A stretch of DNA of 13,371 nucleotides from Deltaproteobacteria bacterium (GTDB taxonomy: Bacteria; Desulfobacterota; Desulfobacteria; Desulfobacterales; B30-G6): the NCBI GenBank assembly GCA_019313725.1, contig JAFDAT010000044.1:1-13371 (forward strand). The letters are read 5' to 3'. The stretch's first letter is position 1; each line of letters starts with the position of its first letter. The position numbers and the translations under genes were made by a program. Positions 1 through 5,917 of the stretch are shown here, one piece after another. The notes under the pieces are model-generated. The model did not search any database, was not told where the DNA came from, and saw only the letters and a list, made by a program, of their open reading frames with translations.

Positions 1-1857
1 TTGTTTTTCACAAGCTTCGAACAGATTCGGCCGAATTATTTCAAAATCACAGACGCCGCAATCGTTGCAAGGGTTCCATCTGCAGTCTTGGATCTGCTGC
101 CCTTCCAGTGCAGCGTGCCACTCTTTTATCAAAAAGGACTTTTGCACCTTCATGTCGATATGGTCCCAGGGAAGCGGTTCGGTCAGAGCTCTTTTTCGAT
201 CGATAAAAAATGGTACGTCTATATCCGCCTCGGAAAACGCCTCTTTCCACACGCTGAAGTTGAAACGGTCACTCCACCCGTCAAAACGACAGCCTTTCCG
301 ATATGCGGAAAGGAGCAGTTTTGACAACCGCCGGTCGCCGCGGGCCCAAAGCCCTTCCAGAAAACTGACGTCCGGACTCTGCCACTTGAAATGAACACCG
401 GGATTTTTCAGGCGGGTGCGCAGCCAGGCGATTTTTTCCCTGGATTCGGCCATGGAAATTTGTGGAAACCACTGAAAGGGCGTGTGTGGTTTGGGAATGA
501 AGGTGGTGACACTGACATTTATCTTGCCGTAGCGCCCCTTGTCACTCTTAATTTTTCTAAGTGCTTCCACAAGGTCGACAATCCCCTGAAGGTCGTGTTC
601 GGTTTCGGTGGGTAGACCAATCATGAAATAAAGTTTGATCACCTGCCATCCCAAACCGAAGGCGTTGTTGACCGTTTCGACAATCTCGTCCCGTGTTATG
701 TTTTTATTGATCACATTTCTGAGCCGTTGGCTCCCGGCTTCCGGTGCGATGGTAAAACCTGTTTTCCTTACGGTTTTAATCAGGGCCATCAGTTCGGGCG
801 TCAGGGTATCCGCCCTTAAAGACGGCAGTGACACCGCTGTGCGGCTTGGTTCAAAAGCTGCCATGAGGTCCGCCATAAGAGAGCCTATGCAACTGTAGTC
901 TCCGGTGCTCAGAGAAAGCAGGGAAATATCTTCGTAGCCGGTTTTTCCCAGGGACACACGGGACAGGTCCATAAGGGTCGCTTCTGAACGTTCCCGGACA
1001 GGACGATAGATCATACCGGCCTGACAGAAGCGACACCCCCGGGTACACCCTCTTGAAACCTCAAGCCGCAGTCGATCATGAACGGGTTTGCCAAAAGGTA
1101 GAATCGGAGACAGTGGAAATGGCGCTTTATCCAGGTCGGCCAAAACAGCCCGCTCCACCCTCTTCGGGCTGTCGCCGGTCGCATCAGTGCTATTGTCAAG
1201 TTCTTGAAATTTATCATGATTATATCGTACGGGAAACTTGACCGGAATATATACGCCGGTTATGGAAGACCACGCATCAAGGATGGACGTCTTATCAATA
1301 GTGCCTGTTTGCCGGCACTTAAACCAGGCCTGTGCCATTTCAAGGATTACATCTTCGCCATCACCGATAACGAAAGCATCAAAAAAGTCGGCCAGCGGTT
1401 CCGGGTTGCAGGCACAGGGACCACCACCGATCACCAGAGGAAACGCATTGCCCCTCTCTTTAGCCAAAAAAGGAATAGCGGCGAGATCAAGGATCGTCAA
1501 AATGTTGGTATAGTTAAGTTCATACAGCAGACTGAAGCCTACAATGTCAAATTCTTTCAGGGGCGTGTGAGATTCAAGGCTTGTAAGCGACACGCCGGAT
1601 GAACGCAGCAGCGCTTCCATATCTTCGGCCGGGGCAAAAACCCTTTCCGCCGCGATATCCGGATGCCGGTTCAGAATGTGATATAAGATCTGAATACCGA
1701 AGTGAGATGTACCGATTTCATAAAGATCCGGAAACGCCAGGACGAACTTTAAATCTCCAGCTGACGGATCTTTTCGAATCGTGTTTATTTCCGTTCCCAG
1801 GTAACGGCTCGGTCTTTCGACCAGCGCTAAGAAATCTTGAATGCTTTTTGGTGTCAT
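1..1857 (-). CDS. B12-binding-type radical SAM protein, TIGR03960 family (3' end outside window)
   Basis: The reverse strand is open for 619 codons from ATG 1857 to the left edge, where it is cut. Residues 1-30 (MTPKSIQDFLALVERPSRYL onward) and the segment PDLYEIGTSHFG at 43-54 resemble the start of TIGR03960 proteins. Residues about 30-230 form the B12-binding-like half, including GGGPCACNPEPL near 144-155; I see no canonical DxHxxG cobalamin motif. The radical SAM core starts near 262 and has CTRGCRFC, with Cys271, Cys275 and Cys278 as the 4Fe-4S/SAM ligands. A second cluster (Cys592, 597, 600, 603; WNPCNDCGVCD) follows the core and could bind another metal or cluster. Its substrate is not known to me. 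From knowledge of the family, it is often followed by or fused to a DUF2344 'radical SAM-linked' partner and sits near ribonuclease G; that part would lie left of the window. No clear Shine-Dalgarno precedes the ATG. The gene is divergent from the protease gene. Confidence 0.9.
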   Translation of the reverse strand, partial: MTPKSIQDFLALVERPSRYLGTEINTIRKDPSAGDLKFVLAFPDLYEIGTSHFGIQILYHILNRHPDIAAERVFAPAEDMEALLRSSGVSLTSLESHTPLKEFDIVGFSLLYELNYTNILTILDLAAIPFLAKERGNAFPLVIGGGPCACNPEPLADFFDAFVIGDGEDVILEMAQAWFKCRQTGTIDKTSILDAWSSITGVYIPVKFPVRYNHDKFQELDNSTDATGDSPKRVERAVLADLDKAPFPLSPILPFGKPVHDRLRLEVSRGCTRGCRFCQAGMIYRPVRERSEATLMDLSRVSLGKTGYEDISLLSLSTGDYSCIGSLMADLMAAFEPSRTAVSLPSLRADTLTPELMALIKTVRKTGFTIAPEAGSQRLRNVINKNITRDEIVETVNNAFGLGWQVIKLYFMIGLPTETEHDLQGIVDLVEALRKIKSDKGRYGKINVSVTTFIPKPHTPFQWFPQISMAESREKIAWLRTRLKNPGVHFKWQSPDVSFLEGLWARGDRRLSKLLLSAYRKGCRFDGWSDRFNFSVWKEAFSEADIDVPFFIDRKRALTEPLPWDHIDMKVQKSFLIKEWHAALEGQQIQDCRWNPCNDCGVCDFEIIRPNLFEACEKQ

Positions 1858-1865
1858 GTTATAAT
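1837..1865 (+). promoter_or_regulatory. Possible sigma70-type promoter for the HtrA-like gene, implying a leaderless mRNA
   Basis: TTGAAT (1837-1842, 4/6 to consensus) and a perfect TATAAT (1860-1865) are separated by exactly 17 bp. Transcription would start around 1871-1873, on or just inside the ATG at 1871, so the mRNA would have essentially no 5' leader. This fits the absence of any Shine-Dalgarno before that ATG. The prediction is by eye, and a promoter further upstream inside the radical SAM gene is equally possible. Confidence 0.35.
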
Positions 1866-1887
1866 GTCTTATGGCAAAACCCGTCAA
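1858..1887 (-). promoter_or_regulatory. Possible divergent sigma70-type promoter sharing the same -10 region
   Basis: On the reverse strand TTGACG (1887-1882, 5/6) is followed after 18 bp by TATAAC (1863-1858, 5/6). The palindromic core TTATAA (1859-1864) thus contributes to a -10 box on both strands. Transcription would start near 1851, inside the first codons of the radical SAM gene, so this element could not serve the ATG at 1857 unless the start lies slightly upstream. It may be fortuitous, or may make a transcript initiating within the gene. Confidence 0.25.
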
Positions 1888-3259
1888 TCGATTCAATATA
1901 ATTCTGGCAATTTTTCTGATGCCACTGTGCCTGCCTGCCATCGGCCATTCTGAATACAACCGCAGGGATGCCATTGTAAACGCAGTACAGAAGGTAAGCA
2001 CCGCTGTCGTCAATGTCAGCTCTGAGTATGAAATTCATTCCCGGCCCAGTCCTTTTTCAGGATTCGGAATAGACCCATTCTTCGATTCTTTTTTCAAGGA
2101 TTTTTTTGACCCGGGATTCAGGCATAACGACAAAAGAACCAGCCTGGGCTCAGGTGTCATCATCGATGGTAAACGGGGATTTATCCTTACCAACGCACAT
2201 GTCATCTCCAAGGCCGAAGCCATTTCCGTGGTGCTGCAGGATGAGCGCAAGTTCAATGCTCAACTTGTTGGTGCTGATCCGGATTCCGACCTGGCCGTTC
2301 TGCGAATCATATCCAAGGAGGCCTTGCCGGCCATAGAAATGGGCCGTTCGGATGACCTCATGATCGGTGAAACCGTCATTGCCATCGGGAATCCTTTTGG
2401 TTTTTCACACACAGTGACCACCGGCGTCATCAGCGCTCTCAACCGCAGCATCAGAACCAACGACATGATATATCACAACTTCATCCAGACCGATGCCTCC
2501 ATCAACCCCGGCAACAGTGGTGGGCCGCTGCTCAATATCAATGGAGACTTGATCGGTATCAACACGGCCATATATGCCAAGGCCCAGGGTATCGGTTTTG
2601 CCATCCCCATTAACAAAGCCCGGCGAATTATCACCGATCTGATTCAGTATGGCGAAGTAGTGCTCTCCTGGACGGGCCTTCTGCTGCAAGGCATGGACCC
2701 GGACCTTGCCCGATACCTGAACGTTCCCGGCGAAAAAGGCCTGCTTGTCAAAGCGGTGGAACCGGCCAGCCCGGCCGGCCGTTCAGGAATACAGGCAGAA
2801 GACATCCTGCTGGCTATTGAAAAAAGACCGGTTCCCTCGATTTCGGCGTACAATCAGGTGTTGAGGGATTACCCGGTGGATTCAAATATCCACCTCACTG
2901 TTCTACGAGGAGGAAAACGGTTAACCGTTGCGCTTAAAACCGAGGCTTACCCTGAAGACCGCATCCTGGACCTTGCCTATAATCTCCTTGGCATACAGGT
3001 TGAATCACTGTCGTTCAAAAACCGTAAGGCCTTTAGAATTGCGGCAAAAAAGGGCGTGATGATATCAGAAGTGATACCCCAGGCCTATTTGGCCAAAATC
3101 GGCGTTGCGCCGGGCGATGTCATACGTCAGATAGATGATTTCAGTATTGAAACCATCGATGACTTCAAAAAAGCCATGGTCCAGTGCCGTCAGAAAAAAA
3201 CCATCGTCATCCTGATCCAGCGCGGGGAACAAGGGTACTATCTCAGTGTCAAACTCTAA
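1871..3259 (+). CDS. HtrA/Deg-family periplasmic serine protease with two PDZ domains
   Basis: This 462-residue protein degrades or chaperones misfolded envelope proteins. Residues 1-27 look like a Sec signal peptide: Arg7, a hydrophobic stretch NIILAIFLMPLCLPAIG, and probable cleavage near GHS-EYN. The trypsin-like domain follows at about 33-258. Its triad is His110 (LTNAHVI), Asp140 (DSDLAVLRI) and Ser216 (INPGNSGGPLLN). A Phe/Asp-rich loop, DPFFDSFFKDFFD at 68-80, is typical of the flexible segment before the catalytic His. PDZ1 spans about 262-355 and PDZ2 about 370-462, the usual Deg arrangement and length. ATG 1871 is the first possible start, because an in-frame TAA lies at 1862-1864. 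No Shine-Dalgarno precedes it, while a TATAAT box ends 5 nt upstream. A strong hairpin begins at the stop codon. Whether it is nearer to DegP, DegQ or DegS cannot be decided here; the two PDZ domains argue against DegS. Confidence 0.93.
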   Translation: MAKPVNRFNIILAIFLMPLCLPAIGHSEYNRRDAIVNAVQKVSTAVVNVSSEYEIHSRPSPFSGFGIDPFFDSFFKDFFDPGFRHNDKRTSLGSGVIIDGKRGFILTNAHVISKAEAISVVLQDERKFNAQLVGADPDSDLAVLRIISKEALPAIEMGRSDDLMIGETVIAIGNPFGFSHTVTTGVISALNRSIRTNDMIYHNFIQTDASINPGNSGGPLLNINGDLIGINTAIYAKAQGIGFAIPINKARRIITDLIQYGEVVLSWTGLLLQGMDPDLARYLNVPGEKGLLVKAVEPASPAGRSGIQAEDILLAIEKRPVPSISAYNQVLRDYPVDSNIHLTVLRGGKRLTVALKTEAYPEDRILDLAYNLLGIQVESLSFKNRKAFRIAAKKGVMISEVIPQAYLAKIGVAPGDVIRQIDDFSIETIDDFKKAMVQCRQKKTIVILIQRGEQGYYLSVKL

Positions 3260-3311
3260 TTGTTTTCATAAGCGGTGGCCCAAAAAAATGCCGCCGCTTA
3301 TGAAAACAATT
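3258..3311. repeat. 22-bp inverted repeat at the 3' end of the protease gene
   Basis: The left arm 3258-3279 and right arm 3290-3311 pair over 22 bp, with a single T3276/G3293 position that is a G-U wobble in RNA. The loop is 10 nt (3280-3289) and A-rich. The stem starts inside the TAA stop codon at 3257-3259. No U-run follows on either strand, so it is not a standard intrinsic terminator. It may act as an mRNA 3'-end stabiliser or a transcription-stalling hairpin, or it may be a small palindromic repeat. It ends about 45 nt before asnS. Confidence 0.75.
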
Positions 3312-3355
3312 CGTGAATTTATAAATAGGCATTAATCAAATAGATTGGTGAAGAA

Positions 3356-4741
3356 ATGACACAACGCCAAAAAATCGATCAGATACTGAACTCGACCGAA
3401 TCCCGGGACGTAACCGTGGTCAAGGGCTGGGTGCGGACGCGCCGGGATTCGAAGACATTTTCGTTTATCGAAATCAATGACGGTTCCTGCCTGAAAAACA
3501 TTCAGGTTATTGCCGACAATACACTCGACAACTATGAAGATGTTAAAAAGATCACCACCGGGTCTGCCGTTTCCATAACCGGGCAACAGGTGGCTTCAAA
3601 AGGGAAGGGGCAGCGCTGGGAGCTCGTCGCCACAGCTGTCGACATCGTCCACCTGACGCCCGATGACTTCCCCTTGCAGAAAAAAAGGCACGGCGATGAA
3701 TATTTAAGAAGTGTCGCCCACCTCCGGCCCCGAACCAATAAATATGGCGCCATCTTCCGTATCCGCTCCGAATTGTCCTATGCCATCCACCGGTTTTTTA
3801 AAGAAAAGGGGTTTCGCTACATCCACACCCCAATTATTACGGCTTTGGACTGCGAAGGTGCCGGCGAGCAGTTCTGTGTCACCACACTGCCCCTTGACAA
3901 CCTCACGCTAAAGGACGGCAAACCCGATTATCTGCATGATTTTTTTAGCAAAGAGTCCAGTCTCACCGTATCCGGACAGCTCAATGTCGAAATGTTCGCC
4001 CTGTCCCTCGGGGATGTATACACCTTCGGCCCGACATTCCGCGCGGAAAACTCAAATACCAGTCGGCATGTGGCCGAATTCTGGATGGTGGAGCCGGAAA
4101 TGGCCTTCTGTGACCTTGAAGGCAACATGGACCTGGGGGAGGAGATGCTTCAGCACCTCTGTAACTACATCCTGAACAACTGCAAAGATGATATCGAGCT
4201 GTTTGCCAGGTTTGTGGACAAAAGCCTGCTGACCACCCTCGAGTCGGTTGTTACGTCGCCTTTCGTGAGGCTGCCCTATAGTGAGGCTATCGACATCCTG
4301 AAAAAATCAAATAGAAATTTCGAGTTTGAAATCGTTGCCGGCAGGGATTTGCAATCGGAACATGAACGCTATCTAACCGAAGAACATTTCAAAAAACCGG
4401 TTATCGTTTATGATTATCCCAAAGAAATCAAAGCGTTTTACATGCGGCTAAACGACGACGGTAAAACTGTCGCAGCCATGGATGTCCTGGTTCCAAAGAT
4501 AGGTGAAATCATTGGTGGTTCCCAGCGGGAAGAACGCCTCCCTGTCCTGGAACAGCGAATTTCAACAACCGGGCTTTCCAGGAAAAACTACTGGTGGTAC
4601 CTGGACTCCCGCCGCTTCGGATCCGTTCCCCACAGCGGTTTCGGGTTGGGTTTTGACCGCCTACTGATGCTGTTGACCGGCGTTTCCAATATCCGTGACG
4701 TAATCCCCTTCCCAAGAACGCCTAACAGCATAGAGTTCTAA
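3356..4741 (+). CDS. asnS: Asparaginyl-tRNA synthetase
   Basis: This cytoplasmic enzyme charges tRNA-Asn with asparagine using ATP. At 461 residues it is close to the E. coli enzyme (about 466). An N-terminal OB-fold anticodon-binding domain covers about 18-100 (VKGWVRTRRDSKTFSFIEIN). The class II catalytic core follows: motif 1 around 147-160 (FKEKGFRYIHTPII); motif 2 at 228-250, with FRAENSNTSRHVAEFWMVEPE giving the conserved Arg and the class IIb EF/EPE signature; and motif 3 at 428-440 (GFGLGFDRLLMLL). YDYPKEIKAFYMR near 352-364 is typical of AsnRS rather than AspRS. ATG 3356 is preceded at 3347-3353 by GGTGAAG, a usable Shine-Dalgarno. The gene follows the protease on the same strand but is separated from it by the 22-bp hairpin, so its own promoter is likely. 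Its TAA (4739-4741) overlaps an ATG that I judge not to be used. Confidence 0.97.
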   Translation: MTQRQKIDQILNSTESRDVTVVKGWVRTRRDSKTFSFIEINDGSCLKNIQVIADNTLDNYEDVKKITTGSAVSITGQQVASKGKGQRWELVATAVDIVHLTPDDFPLQKKRHGDEYLRSVAHLRPRTNKYGAIFRIRSELSYAIHRFFKEKGFRYIHTPIITALDCEGAGEQFCVTTLPLDNLTLKDGKPDYLHDFFSKESSLTVSGQLNVEMFALSLGDVYTFGPTFRAENSNTSRHVAEFWMVEPEMAFCDLEGNMDLGEEMLQHLCNYILNNCKDDIELFARFVDKSLLTTLESVVTSPFVRLPYSEAIDILKKSNRNFEFEIVAGRDLQSEHERYLTEEHFKKPVIVYDYPKEIKAFYMRLNDDGKTVAAMDVLVPKIGEIIGGSQREERLPVLEQRISTTGLSRKNYWWYLDSRRFGSVPHSGFGLGFDRLLMLLTGVSNIRDVIPFPRTPNSIEF

Positions 4742-4773
4742 TGAAACATCACGAATCGTCGAAACTTATCCGG

Positions 4774-4798
4774 AGCGGCGCAGCCGCACTGCATAAAA
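4774..4798 (+). repeat. REP-like repeat, copy A (downstream of thyA-like gene)
   Basis: This 25-nt unit reads AGCGGCG-C-AGCCGC-AC-TGCATAAAA. It contains a 5-bp GCGGC/GCCGC hairpin with a 3-nt loop. Copy B at 5698-5722 matches it at 22 of 25 positions in the same orientation. Its right end merges with the terminator hairpin at 4793-4817. Confidence 0.65.
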
Positions 4799-4817
4799 AA
4801 TGCGCAGCATTTTTTAT
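4793..4817. terminator. Bidirectional intrinsic terminator between asnS and the thyA-like gene
   Basis: ATAAAAAATGC (4793-4803) and GCATTTTTTAT (4807-4817) form an 11-bp stem around a 3-nt loop. Because the A-run and T-run are part of the stem, either strand's transcript ends in a U-run. This suits two convergent genes. The stop codon of the minus-strand gene (4814-4816) lies inside the stem. Confidence 0.7.
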
Positions 4818-5605
4818 TCGCGCAGACAGCGCAACTTGGCCAGGTCCTCCGCATACCCATAGAGATGTAGGCCCTTGCTCTCCACCATCATTTCGCCGTC
4901 ATCAACACCGATTTCGGCGGCCATATAATTTTTTAAGTTCTGGATTCCGGCCAGATTTGCCGGCAGGCCGCCCCACAAATCCCAGGACCTGAAATACACG
5001 ATGAAGTTGAGCCTTCCATCCTGGATGCGTGTATCAATGGAGCGCAGGCAGGGCGGGTCCAATAGCGTCATGTCCGACGGGTGGGCCACCTGCAGAACCA
5101 TCTGGTTGTTGCGATGCCCAAACCGCTTATAGGTGGCAATAGCCCACTCTATCTGGTTTAGATACAGAACCCCGTCCTCTTCGAAAACGATCTTCCCGTC
5201 CACATCACGCTTGTCGATGATCTCCTGGTTGTCGGCATGCCACCAGTCGAGCTTGTTTCCGGTGATCGGGGCACGGCTCAGACGCTCTCCATAGGTGTAG
5301 GATTCCCCGGGTTCCTTGTGTCCGGTCATTAAATACTCGATATAGGATCGTTCGTAGCCATCACCACCATAAATATAAGCTTCTTCCACGGGGTTGGGGA
5401 TCCCGCAGGAAGGCGGGATATCGGGGATCAGGGGCATGGTGTATGGATGGATCACATGCCCGCAAAAATAGTCATATTCCAAACGGGTCTGACCGGCATA
5501 CGACCCGCGATCAATGGTAAATCGCCGGCCATCGTCCAGAATATCATGTACCGCCTGAAACCATAAATCCGGCAGGTCCCGCGCCTTGATCATATGTATA
5601 TTCAC
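4814..5605 (-). CDS. thyA: Thymidylate synthase, methanogen-like type (TIGR03283-like)
   Basis: ThyA proteins methylate dUMP to dTMP with methylene-tetrahydrofolate as carbon donor. The protein is 263 residues from GTG 5605. Residues below use that start. The nucleophile is Cys186 in LLDPPCL. RSWD (206-209) followed by GLPANLAG, with Asn217, matches the RSxD...GLPxN dUMP-binding stretch, and HLY at 247-249 matches the conserved His/Tyr pair. The N-terminal half (IDRGSYAGQTRLEYD, then FCGHVIHPYTMPLIPDIP) is unlike E. coli ThyA and recalls the methanogen-type branch, some members of which have been suspected of using another C1 carrier. The GTG start is chosen because GGAAAGGA lies 7 nt upstream; a TTG at 5629 and an ATG four codons downstream are alternatives. 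The gene is convergent with asnS, divergent from the KAS III-like gene, and flanked by two REP-like repeats. A deoxyuridylate hydroxymethylase is a less likely reading. Confidence 0.82.
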   Translation of the reverse strand: MNIHMIKARDLPDLWFQAVHDILDDGRRFTIDRGSYAGQTRLEYDYFCGHVIHPYTMPLIPDIPPSCGIPNPVEEAYIYGGDGYERSYIEYLMTGHKEPGESYTYGERLSRAPITGNKLDWWHADNQEIIDKRDVDGKIVFEEDGVLYLNQIEWAIATYKRFGHRNNQMVLQVAHPSDMTLLDPPCLRSIDTRIQDGRLNFIVYFRSWDLWGGLPANLAGIQNLKNYMAAEIGVDDGEMMVESKGLHLYGYAEDLAKLRCLRE

Positions 5606-5612
5606 CGTAGTT

Positions 5613-5620
5613 TCCTTTCC
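5613..5620 (-). promoter_or_regulatory. Ribosome binding site fixing the thyA GTG start
   Basis: On the reverse strand GGAAAGGA (5620-5613) lies 7 nt before GTG 5605. This is the only good Shine-Dalgarno near the gene's beginning and favours GTG over the in-frame TTG at 5629. Confidence 0.65.
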
Positions 5621-5697
5621 AAATAGCAATAATCAACATGTATATTTTACGGTATTATCCCTCGGTCCAGATATCTTTATTAATAGAAGGGTTTTTT

Positions 5698-5722
5698 AGC
5701 GGCGAAGCCGCGTTGCATAAAA
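5698..5722 (+). repeat. REP-like repeat, copy B (upstream of thyA-like gene)
   Basis: The unit reads AGCGGCG-A-AGCCGC-GT-TGCATAAAA, 22/25 identical to copy A at 4774-4798 and in the same orientation about 0.92 kb away. GCGGC and GCCGC pair around GAA. On the reverse strand the hairpin is followed by TAAAAAAC, so it is not a terminator for thyA. Confidence 0.65.
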
Positions 5723-5898
5723 TGTTGCAGGACAATTTTTATTTTTACAATACTTTTACAAAACAATTGGTGGAATCCGCGTAAATAGCGTTTCTTCTTC
5801 ATCCCATTTGTAATATTCAGAATCAATAGAAATTTTCGGGCTTAAACGGGCCTTGTTTTTGGCGACAGTGCCAACCGGTTTTTTATTAGATTTTTGAA

Positions 5899-5905
5899 TA
5901 AGGAG
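5899..5905 (+). promoter_or_regulatory. Ribosome binding site for the KAS III-like gene
   Basis: TAAGGAG at 5899-5905 lies 12 nt before ATG 5918, a somewhat long spacing. The site falls inside the extra codons that an upstream in-frame TTG (5894) would add, which argues that ATG 5918 is the true start. Confidence 0.55.
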
Positions 5906-5917
5906 CTTGACTCGGCA

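Larger units (their letters stand above)
5606..5917. other. Divergent intergenic region between thyA-like and KAS III-like genes
   Basis: These 312 nt hold the two ribosome binding sites at the ends and REP-like copy B (5698-5722). A weak plus-strand promoter candidate is TTGCAG (5725-5730) with TACAAT (5746-5751), but its 15-bp spacer is short. A small inverted repeat TTGGC/GCCAA (5859-5874) lies next to AACCGGTT (5873-5880) and a T-run, which could be a leader hairpin. I see no open reading frame, tRNA or convincing sigma54 box. Confidence 0.5.

Noticed and set aside
1204..1602. A 132-codon plus-strand open frame opposite the radical SAM gene
   Set aside because: It is antisense to a continuous, motif-bearing reverse-strand frame, has no family-like sequence, and no upstream ribosome site; it is a shadow frame.
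1..1857. Possible frameshifted or broken radical SAM gene
   Set aside because: Reading the reverse strand codon by codon from 1857 gives one uninterrupted frame to the window edge; it only lacks its 3' end because of the window boundary.
1871..1960. Lipoprotein signal in the protease N-terminus (LMPLC, Cys20)
   Set aside because: The residue before Cys is Leu, not Gly/Ala/Ser, so the lipobox is not met; a Sec signal cleaved near residue 27 fits better.
4741..4992. A small frame whose ATG overlaps the asnS stop (TAATG), suggestive of coupled translation
   Set aside because: It runs through the REP-like repeat and the terminator hairpin and then antisense to thyA; its product has no recognisable features.
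5859..5886. Terminator or riboswitch-like hairpin before the KAS III-like gene (TTGGC/GCCAA with a T-run)
   Set aside because: The stem is only 5 bp, and the T-run is separated from it by CCGG; too weak to call.
5606..5917. Sigma54 (-24/-12) promoter for the KAS III-like gene
   Set aside because: No GG-N10-GC pair in a TGGCAC/TTGC context was found in the divergent region.
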